DNA of 64,000 nucleotides from NCBI RefSeq assembly GCF_004118635.1, contig NZ_SDGU01000012.1:1-64000 (forward strand), read 5' to 3'. The position numbers were made by a program, and so were the translations under genes. Numbering within the stretch: position 1 is the stretch's first letter; each line of letters begins with the position of its first letter. Shown one piece after another: positions 17,627 through 25,873 of this stretch. Source of the stretch: Chlorobaculum sp. 24CR (GTDB lineage: Bacteria > Bacteroidota > Chlorobiia > Chlorobiales > Chlorobiaceae). The notes beneath the pieces were generated by a model, which was not told where the DNA came from, searched no databases, and saw only the letters and a list, made by a program, of their open reading frames with translations.

Positions 17627-19392
17627 GGCTGACCTCCCGGCGCGGGGTTGAGCGAAATACCTCTGGGTTGCTGCGGCTGCGGTTTTGGCGAGGTCTGCTG
17701 CTTTGGCGGCTGTTCGCCTTTGAGCGCCGAGAGCACCTGGTCCCGGGGGCCGAACTGCTTGATCTGCCCGTCAATGAGCACCAGCATGTAGCCCACGGAC
17801 TGGAGAATGTTCATGCGGTGCGTCATGGCGATCACCGTCGTTCCGGCGGCTTTGAGCTGCCGGAGCGTGTCGATGAGCGCTGCGTCGCCGTCGGTGTCGA
17901 GGTTGGAGTTCGGCTCGTCGAGCACCACGAAGCGCGGCATTCCATAGACTGCGCGGGCGAGCGCGACGCGCTGCCGCTGGCCGCCGGAGAGGAACGCCCC
18001 GTCGTCGCCAACCGGCGTATCGTAGCCCTTCGGCAGGGTGGCGATGAACGCTTCGAGACCCACCATCCGACAGGCGGCCCGCACCTTGTCGGCGTCCGGC
18101 TCGCCGAAGCGGGCGACATTTTCGGCGATGGAGCCGTCGAACAGCTCGACCGCCTGCGGCAGGTAGCCGACGTGCGGCCCCAGCTCCTCCTTGTTCCAGG
18201 TAGCGATGTCGCTGCCGTCGAGCCGCACCTTGCCGCTCACCGGCGACCAGATGCCGGTCAGGAGCCGGGCCAGCGTGGTTTTGCCCGACGCCGACGGGCC
18301 GACCACGGCCAGCGAATCGCCCGGCGCGACGCGAAAGCCGATACCCTTGAGAATCTGCGCCTGGCTGCCCGGCGCTCCGGCAATCACCCCTTCAACCGAA
18401 AGCTGTCCCTTCGGCGGCGGCAATGGCATCCGCTCCTCTTCGGCGGGAAAGGCCTTCAGCATTCCGTCGAGGCGCGCGAAGGCTTCACGCGCCCCCTCGA
18501 CCTGCCGCCAGTTGGCAATGATCTGCACCAGCGGCGCGAGCACCTTGCCGCCGAGAATCGAGCCGACAATCATGCCCGATCCGCCCAGATTTCCTTCCAG
18601 CGTCAGCCAGCAGCCGATGCCGAGCAGCGACGAGCTGAGCAGCGACTGCACCAGCTTGGAGAGCGATGCGTTGGCGCTCGCCGTGTCCGACGCATCGGCC
18701 TGGCTGGCGATGAACTCGCGCTGCTTTGCGAGCCACCGCTTGCGCATGTTGCCGAGCATCCCCATCGAGCGGATCACCTGCGCGTTGCGCAAGACGCTGC
18801 CCGCGTACATCTGCGAGGCGGTCGAGCCGCGGCTGGCCATCGTCATCGGCTCCTTGATGCGGCGCTCGTTGAACACGCCGATGACCACCTGAATCAGTGC
18901 GCCGATCACCGAGAACCAGCCAAGCAACGGATGCATGAGGAAAAGAATAATCAGCACCAGCAGGGCGAGCGGCGCATCCATGAAGGAGAGCGTGACCTGT
19001 GCGGCGATGGTTTCGCGGATGGTTTTGAGGTCGGCGACCACCTGCGCGGCGCTGCCGACCGGCAAATTCTTCAGGCGGGCGGCGAACGCGGTGTCGAACA
19101 CGCGCCGACGCAAACGCTTGTCGAAAGCGCGCGCCGCTTCGTGCATGATGCCCGAACGCACCCATTCGAGCGCTTCGAGGATGATGTAGAGGCCGACGAC
19201 CAGCACGGTCAGCATAAGCAGCGTCTGGTGATTGCGGCTGTTGACCACCCGGTCATAGACTTCGAGCATATAGCCGCTCGGCGTGAGAACGAGAATGTTG
19301 GTAACGATACTGAAAAGCAACACCCGGATAACCCACGGAGTGAGGGAGTAAAGAGCCTCTCGAACTTCGGATTTCTTTTCGGATTGAACCAT
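17623..19392 (-). CDS. Type I secretion ABC permease/ATPase, subunit 1 (PrtD-like)
   Basis: 589 residues from the ATG at 19392; an in-frame GTG at 19425 would add eleven residues. A membrane domain with helices such as VLLFSIVTNILVLTPSGYML is followed by an ABC ATPase. Walker A is VGPSASGKTTLARLL near residue 361, signature LSGGQRQRVALARAVYG near 464, Walker B FVVLDEPNSNLD near 485, and H-loop IAMTHRMN. It too is catalytically complete and lacks a C39 domain. The C-terminus is an unusual Gln/Pro-rich tail (PPKQQTSPKPQPQQPRG). It heads the export operon, 268 nt downstream of the 2045-residue exoprotein gene, the likely substrate. Confidence 0.93.
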   Translation of the reverse strand: MVQSEKKSEVREALYSLTPWVIRVLLFSIVTNILVLTPSGYMLEVYDRVVNSRNHQTLLMLTVLVVGLYIILEALEWVRSGIMHEAARAFDKRLRRRVFDTAFAARLKNLPVGSAAQVVADLKTIRETIAAQVTLSFMDAPLALLVLIILFLMHPLLGWFSVIGALIQVVIGVFNERRIKEPMTMASRGSTASQMYAGSVLRNAQVIRSMGMLGNMRKRWLAKQREFIASQADASDTASANASLSKLVQSLLSSSLLGIGCWLTLEGNLGGSGMIVGSILGGKVLAPLVQIIANWRQVEGAREAFARLDGMLKAFPAEEERMPLPPPKGQLSVEGVIAGAPGSQAQILKGIGFRVAPGDSLAVVGPSASGKTTLARLLTGIWSPVSGKVRLDGSDIATWNKEELGPHVGYLPQAVELFDGSIAENVARFGEPDADKVRAACRMVGLEAFIATLPKGYDTPVGDDGAFLSGGQRQRVALARAVYGMPRFVVLDEPNSNLDTDGDAALIDTLRQLKAAGTTVIAMTHRMNILQSVGYMLVLIDGQIKQFGPRDQVLSALKGEQPPKQQTSPKPQPQQPRGISLNPAPGGQP

Positions 19393-19659
19393 TGAGCGGG
19401 AAAAAACACTTGAAAAAATGAACACAAGGCTTGTACTTGTCAGCCATGTGGTACATCGATCAATCCACAGGATCGCCTGACCCGAATATTGCTGCGCATT
19501 TCAGTTCCTCTACAGATGCACGTATAATCAAAGACGATCACAATATATACTGAGACAATGTCACAAAACCATAAAACATTGACCGAAATAAAAAGGCGAT
19601 AAACGTTATGCGGAGCCTTTCCTGACCCCGCAAAAACGATACCGTATAATTGCTGATGC

Positions 19660-22600
19660 TTAAAAAATAATAAATGCAAGCAACCCGAGTCCGGCGACAC
19701 CAGCCAGCATCTCGCCCGCACTGATTCCACCCGACGAACCGCCGGTAGCCGCCACGGCGGCATCGAGATTCATCAGGTGATAGGCGTCGTATTCATCAGT
19801 ACCAAACAGAAAATGCTCAACTTCGCTTACGGTATCGGTACCGTCACGCCCTGCCTTCATATCCTGAATGGTAAAAGTCTGGGTAGTGCTGTTGTAACTG
19901 ACATCGTAATCGCTCAGGCTGCCGGAGAACACCACGGTATCGCCGTCACCACCACCGCCGATGATCTTATCGTTTCCACCGAGGCCCTCAATGGTGTCAT
20001 TACCGTCTCCTCCTTGAAGCCAGTTGTCATCGCTGCTACCGATAATCCGGTCAGCGTAGTCGCCTGCCTCGACATTCTCGATACCGGTCAACGTATCATA
20101 ACCTATTTCAGCAGGATCATCCGAATAATCAGGCACCAGTGAATCAGTAACAGTATCAAACCATTCAAGTGATCCTGCTTCACCAGCATCAAGATTGACA
20201 TAAATCCCTGCCTTTGCGCTGCCATAGACAATTGTATCAGAGTCCGTACCTCCGATATAGTGATCGTTACCATTGCCGCTTCCTCCAATAATCTCATCAT
20301 CACCATCGCCGCCATCGACGCTGTCGTCACCGTCACCGCCGTAGAGGGTATCATTGCCAGCGCCACCGCTCAGAGTATCGTCTCCGCCTCCGCCGACAAA
20401 GGAGTCATCGTAGTCACCGCCGGTAAAGACCTGATTCACATTGACCGTGAACGATTCGCTGTAGATCAGATCACCGTCGGTCGATTTCACCGTCACGTCG
20501 TAGTGATCCTTATTTTCATAGTCCGGGGTCGCGCCGATAAAGTACAGCTCGTTGCCGTTCCTGATCTCGAAGCTGAGGACATCAGTGCCTTCGAGGCTCA
20601 GCACGTTGTTGTTGCTCGTTGCGTCGGGATCGGTCACCGTCAACGTGCCGATCTTTACGCCGCCACCAAACACAGTACCTTCCGTGATCGTGCTATGCGA
20701 AAGATCGATGTCGGTCGGCGCTTCGGCAACATCGGTCACATTCACCGTGAACGCTTCGCTGTACTCCAGCACACCGTCGGTCGATTTAACCGACACGTCG
20801 TAGTGATCCTTCGTTTCAAAATCCGGGCTGGCCCCGATAAAGTACAGGTCGCTGCCCCTGATCTCGAAACTGGCCGCATCCGTACCTTCGAGGCTCAGCA
20901 CGTTGTTGTTGCCCGTTGCGTCGGTATCGGTCACCGTCAGCGTGCCGATCAGCACGCCATCGCTGACCACCGTGTTCTCGGCTATCGTGTTCAACGACAA
21001 CGTAAGGTCAGTCGGCGCTTCGTTCACATCCGTGACGTTCACCGTGAAGTCTTCGCTGTACTCAAGGTCGCCATCGGTTGACTTCACCGTCACGTCGTAG
21101 TGATCCTTCGTTTCAAAATCCTGACTGGCTCCGACATAGTACAACTCATTGCTGTTCCTGATCTCGAAGCTCGCCGCATCGTCGCCTTCGAGGCTCAACT
21201 CGTTGTCGTTGCCCGTTGCATCGGAATCGGTCACCGTCAAGGTGCCGATCAGCACGCCAGCACCAACCTCAGTATTCTCGTCTATCGTGTTCGACGACAG
21301 CTCGATGCCGGTCGGCGCTTCGTTGACATTCGTGACATTCACCGTGAACGCTTCGCTGTATGTCAGACTGCCATCGGTCGATTTCACGGTCACATCGTAG
21401 TGATCTTTCGCTTCGTAGTTCGGACTGGCTCCGATATAGTACAGATCGTTGCCCCTGATCTCAAAATTTCCGGCATCAGTGCCGTCCAAGCTCAGCACGT
21501 TGTCATTGCCGCTCGCATCTGGATCGGTCACTGTCAGCGTGCCGATCAGAACGCCGGTTCCGACCACCGTGTTCTCGTCTATCGTGTTCGATGACAACCC
21601 GATACCGGTCGGCGCTTCGTTGACATTCGTGACATTCACCGTGAACTCTTCGCTGTACTCCAGATCGCCGTCAGTAGATTTCACCGTCACGTCGTAGTGA
21701 TCCTTGGTCTCGTAATCCGGACTGGCTCCGATATAGTACAGCTCATCTCCGTTCCTGATCTCGAAATCACCCGAATCCGTGCCTTCGAGGCTCAGCGCGT
21801 TGTTGTTGCCTGTCGCATCGGGGTCGGTTACCGTCAATGTGCCGATCAGGACGCCATCACCGATCTCAGTGTTTTCGGCTATCGTGTTCGATGAGAGTTC
21901 GATACCGGTCGGCGCGTCGTTGACCGCAACGACATCGACCGTTACCGCCACAGGGTCAGTCGACTGATCGCCGTAATTATCCAGAGCCGTCACCGTAAAC
22001 GCCTCCCGTTCTCCGTTGTCATTGGCGGCAGGAGTCCAGTAGGCGTTGTGCGCGGCATCGACGGTATCGTTCATGCCAGCGACAAACGCTGTCGCCGTTC
22101 CGGCATTTGCGCCAATGAGCAGGGTTCCTGAAGTGACGGCCTTGACAACAAATGCAGTAACAGAACCACCCTCATCTTCATCAGCCTCATCGCCTTTCGC
22201 GGCGAGGTCAGCAAAAGTGATCTCCTGTTGGGTATCCTCCTGTGTTTCGGCAACCACTCCGTCGAAACCGGTGAGTGTTGGTGGATTGTTGTCAACCAGA
22301 TCGAGCGTCAGAGTAGCTGTCCCGCTCTCAAGACCAGCCTGATCGAAAACAGAGAAGGTCAGTTCAGCATTGTCATCCGCATTCTGACCAGCCGCCGGAG
22401 TATATTTCAGATCGCCCGCGTCAATCCGGGCTTTGTCGATTTCCTCGTCCGCATTAACGTCAACTCCATTGAGCATCAACTCGCCCCGGTCAGGCAGGAT
22501 CGCAATCTTTACGCTCAAGAGGCTGTCGCCCACATCCGGATCGTTGAAGTTGAAGTCAGCGACACTGAGAGTTTTTTCACGTCCGACGGTCACGTTCACC

Positions 22601-25600
22601 GTGCTGTTGCTTGCAGAAGGCGCTTCATTCACATCCGTGACATTTACGGTAAAGTCTTCGCAGTAGGTCAGATCGCCGTCGGTCGATTTAACCGACACGT
22701 CGTAGTGATCCTTTGTCTCGTAATCCGGGCTGTCGCCGATAAAGAAAAGCTCGTTGTCGTTCCTGATCTCGAAATCACCGGAATCCGTACCTTCGAGGCT
22801 CAACTCGTTGTCGTTGTCGCTCGCATCCGAATCGGTCACTGCCAGCGTGCCGATCAGAACGCCGGTTCCGACTTCCGTGTTCTCGGCTATCGTGTTCGAG
22901 GAGAGCTCGATGCCGGTCGGCGCTTCGTTCACATTCGTGACATTCACCGTGAAGTCTTCGCTGTACTCCAGATCGCCGTCAGTCGATTTCACCGTCACGT
23001 CGTAGTGATCCTTGGTCTCGTAATCCGGACTGGCTCCGACATAGTACAACTCATTGCCGTTCCTGATTTCGAAATCACCGGAATCCGTGCCTTCGAGGCT
23101 CAGTACGTTGTTGTTGTCGCTCGCATCCGGATCGGTCACTGCCAGCGTGCCGATCAGCACGCCGGTTCCAACCTCAATATTCTCGGCTATCGTGTTCGAC
23201 GAGAGTGCAATGTCGGTCGGCGCTTCGGCAACGTCGGTCACGTTGACTGTGAACGCTTCGCTGTACTCCAGATCGCCGTCGGTTGACTTCACCGTCACGT
23301 CGTAGTGATCCTTTGTCTCGTAATCCGGGCTGGCTCCGACAAAGTACAACTCATCTCCGTTCCTGATCTCGAAATCTCCTGCATCGTCGCCTTCGAGGCT
23401 CAGTACGTTGTCGTTGCCCGTCGCATCGGGGTCGGTCACTGCCAGCGTGCCGATCAGAACGCCGGTTCCGACTTCCGTGTTCTCGGCTATCGTGTTCGAT
23501 GACAACCCGATGCCGGTCGGCGTTTCGTTCACGTCGGTCACGTTAACCGTGAACGCTTCGCTGTACTCCAGATCGCCGTCGATTGACTTCACCGTCACAT
23601 CGTAGTGATCCTTTGTCTCGAAATCCGGGCTGGCTCCGACAAAGTACAACTCACCTCCGTTCCTGATTTCGAAATCACCTGCATCGTCGCCTTCGAGGCT
23701 CAGTACGTTGTTGTTGCCGGTCGCATCCGGATCGGTCACGGTCAACGTGCCGATCAGCACGCCGCCACCGACCACCGTGTTTTCGGCTATCGTATTCGAT
23801 GACAACCCGATGCCGGTCGGTGCTTCGGCAACGTCATTGACGCTCACCGTCACTTCTTTGGTATCGGTCAGACTGCCATCATCAGTCGCGACAACCTCGA
23901 TGGCGTATTCGTTTTTGACCTCGAAGTCAGGCGACTGGTTCAGGGTAACGTCACCGGAATCCGGATCGATGGTGAACGATGCGGCATCGGTGCCTTGGAG
24001 GCTGTAGCTCACATGGTCGCCAGCATCGGGATCGGTAGCGATGGCGGTGTAGATGAGCGTCGATGGATCGGCGTTTTCGTCAACAGCTGCGGTCAAGTCG
24101 GAGGTGATGGTCGGCGCGTCGTTGGTGTTTTCAACCGGATCGGTCGGGTCGCTCGAAACGCTTTCGTCCAGCCCCTCGCCATCCTGATAACTGGCAACGA
24201 CCGTGATCGTTTTGCCGACAAGCGCTTCATCAGCAAGCTCTAATGTGTCGCCTGTCGCATCGGGAATATTTTCGCCGTCAGCTTGCCACTGATAGGTGAC
24301 TTCGCCATTGCCATCCGGATCGTCAAGCGTGTTGTGAGCCGTTAACGTTTCATACTGTTCCGCATCTCCGGTGATGGTCACGTCACCACTGGGGGCGTAG
24401 TTTTCGGTCATGATGAGACCGACAACCCGGTCGTCGCCATCAAGCGCCAGACGCCCTTCCTGCTCATCGGTCACGTCACCAGAATCAGAAAGCTGATAGC
24501 GAGTGAAGGTGTTGTCATCGTTATAGACAATAATACCCCACTGGCTGCCGTTGGAAAATTCATACCTGTTGGGCATTCCGCCGCCGTCATCGTCATACAG
24601 GTTGACCTGGAACTGGCCGCCTTCGCCATCATCGACCGTGACCGAACCGGCATAGGTCGCCTCATCGTGCAAAGCGCCGTCATCGTACAGGTCAAGAACA
24701 GTCTGACGATCGTTCGACTCTTCGACGGGGGTTCCGTCAAGGTTGATCGTGAGATTGGGATCGTTCAGGCCGTAATAGATGCCTGTGAGATGACCGAGGT
24801 CAAGTGCAGCTTCATCGGAAGTATCATCACTTGACCATATTGCCGTATAGGTTTCTGTGACTGAAGTTTCCGTATCGAAAAGCACTAAAACTCCAGATGC
24901 TCCCGCAGCTATCGTAAATTGAAGCGTCACCAACAAACCGTCGCTTTCAAAATAGACCGGCTCCGACTCTCCGGAAAAAACGTTTTGCGGAGCTGTTGCA
25001 AGAAAATAAAGGTTATTGGTTGTGCCGGATACGATACCTGCAACTGATGCACTCCATGCTATAGGCGCAAGAACAATTTTGCTGATCGTTGCATCCGCGG
25101 TATCGTAAAGGAATGATGTATTCAAGACATTGACCGTCGTTCCACCTTTGATCCATACTTCAACGTTCAGTTTACCAGCAACAATCTCCGGGTGAAGTTC
25201 AAGAACCGGATCGGTGATTTCAGCAACAAGAGTGTGTGCATAGGCAAGCGCTTCCGTAAAAGGAACCGGTACCGTTAGCATTTCATGCGAACAAACATCC
25301 GGGACCCAGTTGCCACCAAGTTTCCGAGCGCCGACAAGACCACTGAAAGCCGTCACCTGTACACCGAACAACTCCGAAACCTCTTGCACAAACTGACGTC
25401 CAGCTTCTCCCTGCGCGGTCTTGCATGACCAGAAATGCAATGAAGGCATCGCGTTTCCTCCAGCTCCTGTAATGATAGCAAGAGTGCGAAAATCCTCGAT
25501 TCGCAAATTTCTCGATCCAAAGCAAATTGATCCCGGAGCACCGTGAGCGAGCAGATGAATAGCATCAAATCCTTCACTGACGGCTTCAGCGAGAACGGCA

Positions 25601-25797
25601 ATGACATTTTTTGCTGAATCTGCTGTCCAAACCTCAACTCCCGACCTCAAGTCGTCAAGAAGCATACCGGAATCGGCAATATCTGGATCGGCAATGACAA
25701 GTTCACGCCTTTTTTGATTCCGTGATTCAAAAGCAACTGAAAAAGCCCTTTCATCTACCATGATGTCGCACGTGGAAGCTGAAGCCCTTCTATTCAT
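19660..25797 (-). CDS. Giant exoprotein A: DUF4347, cohesin-like, cadherin repeats, RTX, C-terminal anchor
   Basis: 2045 residues, very acidic, with no Sec signal; a GGAG Shine-Dalgarno lies 7 nt before the ATG. Order: DUF4347 (about 32-168) with LAHGAPGS (His85) and FWSCKTAQGE (Cys125); a cohesin-like beta domain (about 200-320) with VAGKLNVEVWIKGG, FLYDTADATI and SDGLLVTLQFTI; and a linker. Next come nine near-identical cadherin-like repeats (about 655-1780), split by a 230-residue insert of two other domains. RTX nonapeptides follow (GGAGNDTLYGGDGDD, about 1790-1930). The end is AAVAATGGSSGG plus the hydrophobic AGVAGLGLLAFIIF. Its position upstream of the export genes and its RTX repeats mark it as a type I secretion substrate. 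The C-terminal helix may keep it at the surface, where the cohesin-like part could bind the dockerin proteins encoded next to it (inference). Confidence 0.88.
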   Translation of the reverse strand: MNRRASASTCDIMVDERAFSVAFESRNQKRRELVIADPDIADSGMLLDDLRSGVEVWTADSAKNVIAVLAEAVSEGFDAIHLLAHGAPGSICFGSRNLRIEDFRTLAIITGAGGNAMPSLHFWSCKTAQGEAGRQFVQEVSELFGVQVTAFSGLVGARKLGGNWVPDVCSHEMLTVPVPFTEALAYAHTLVAEITDPVLELHPEIVAGKLNVEVWIKGGTTVNVLNTSFLYDTADATISKIVLAPIAWSASVAGIVSGTTNNLYFLATAPQNVFSGESEPVYFESDGLLVTLQFTIAAGASGVLVLFDTETSVTETYTAIWSSDDTSDEAALDLGHLTGIYYGLNDPNLTINLDGTPVEESNDRQTVLDLYDDGALHDEATYAGSVTVDDGEGGQFQVNLYDDDGGGMPNRYEFSNGSQWGIIVYNDDNTFTRYQLSDSGDVTDEQEGRLALDGDDRVVGLIMTENYAPSGDVTITGDAEQYETLTAHNTLDDPDGNGEVTYQWQADGENIPDATGDTLELADEALVGKTITVVASYQDGEGLDESVSSDPTDPVENTNDAPTITSDLTAAVDENADPSTLIYTAIATDPDAGDHVSYSLQGTDAASFTIDPDSGDVTLNQSPDFEVKNEYAIEVVATDDGSLTDTKEVTVSVNDVAEAPTGIGLSSNTIAENTVVGGGVLIGTLTVTDPDATGNNNVLSLEGDDAGDFEIRNGGELYFVGASPDFETKDHYDVTVKSIDGDLEYSEAFTVNVTDVNETPTGIGLSSNTIAENTEVGTGVLIGTLAVTDPDATGNDNVLSLEGDDAGDFEIRNGDELYFVGASPDYETKDHYDVTVKSTDGDLEYSEAFTVNVTDVAEAPTDIALSSNTIAENIEVGTGVLIGTLAVTDPDASDNNNVLSLEGTDSGDFEIRNGNELYYVGASPDYETKDHYDVTVKSTDGDLEYSEDFTVNVTNVNEAPTGIELSSNTIAENTEVGTGVLIGTLAVTDSDASDNDNELSLEGTDSGDFEIRNDNELFFIGDSPDYETKDHYDVSVKSTDGDLTYCEDFTVNVTDVNEAPSASNSTVNVTVGREKTLSVADFNFNDPDVGDSLLSVKIAILPDRGELMLNGVDVNADEEIDKARIDAGDLKYTPAAGQNADDNAELTFSVFDQAGLESGTATLTLDLVDNNPPTLTGFDGVVAETQEDTQQEITFADLAAKGDEADEDEGGSVTAFVVKAVTSGTLLIGANAGTATAFVAGMNDTVDAAHNAYWTPAANDNGEREAFTVTALDNYGDQSTDPVAVTVDVVAVNDAPTGIELSSNTIAENTEIGDGVLIGTLTVTDPDATGNNNALSLEGTDSGDFEIRNGDELYYIGASPDYETKDHYDVTVKSTDGDLEYSEEFTVNVTNVNEAPTGIGLSSNTIDENTVVGTGVLIGTLTVTDPDASGNDNVLSLDGTDAGNFEIRGNDLYYIGASPNYEAKDHYDVTVKSTDGSLTYSEAFTVNVTNVNEAPTGIELSSNTIDENTEVGAGVLIGTLTVTDSDATGNDNELSLEGDDAASFEIRNSNELYYVGASQDFETKDHYDVTVKSTDGDLEYSEDFTVNVTDVNEAPTDLTLSLNTIAENTVVSDGVLIGTLTVTDTDATGNNNVLSLEGTDAASFEIRGSDLYFIGASPDFETKDHYDVSVKSTDGVLEYSEAFTVNVTDVAEAPTDIDLSHSTITEGTVFGGGVKIGTLTVTDPDATSNNNVLSLEGTDVLSFEIRNGNELYFIGATPDYENKDHYDVTVKSTDGDLIYSESFTVNVNQVFTGGDYDDSFVGGGGDDTLSGGAGNDTLYGGDGDDSVDGGDGDDEIIGGSGNGNDHYIGGTDSDTIVYGSAKAGIYVNLDAGEAGSLEWFDTVTDSLVPDYSDDPAEIGYDTLTGIENVEAGDYADRIIGSSDDNWLQGGDGNDTIEGLGGNDKIIGGGGDGDTVVFSGSLSDYDVSYNSTTQTFTIQDMKAGRDGTDTVSEVEHFLFGTDEYDAYHLMNLDAAVAATGGSSGGISAGEMLAGVAGLGLLAFIIF
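20420..21920. repeat. Tandem ~300-bp coding repeats, block 1 (5 cadherin units)
   Basis: Five direct repeats inside exoprotein A. The marker CGTAGTGATC recurs at about 20498, 20798, 21095, 21398 and 21698, a spacing of 297-303 bp. Each unit encodes one domain beginning SSNTIAENT and containing DHYDVTVKSTDGDL. Confidence 0.85.
22620..23840. repeat. Tandem ~300-bp coding repeats, block 2 (4 cadherin units)
   Basis: Four more units of the same repeat, with the marker at about 22700, 23000, 23300 and 23600 (300-bp spacing). The block is separated from block 1 by about 700 bp that encode unrelated beta domains. High nucleotide identity between units makes copy-number change by recombination likely. 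Confidence 0.85.
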
Positions 25798-25873
25798 AAA
25801 GATTCTCCGATATAAAAATTGATATTTCAGATATGTATTTCTAGCAACAGGCCAATCTCAACAGTTTCGAGTG

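Noticed and set aside
20260-23502. Plus-strand repeated open frames opposite the cadherin repeats (VIGHCQRADQ-type repeats)
   Set aside because: Their repetition simply mirrors the 300-bp repeats of exoprotein A on the other strand; no starts with ribosome sites and no known domains.
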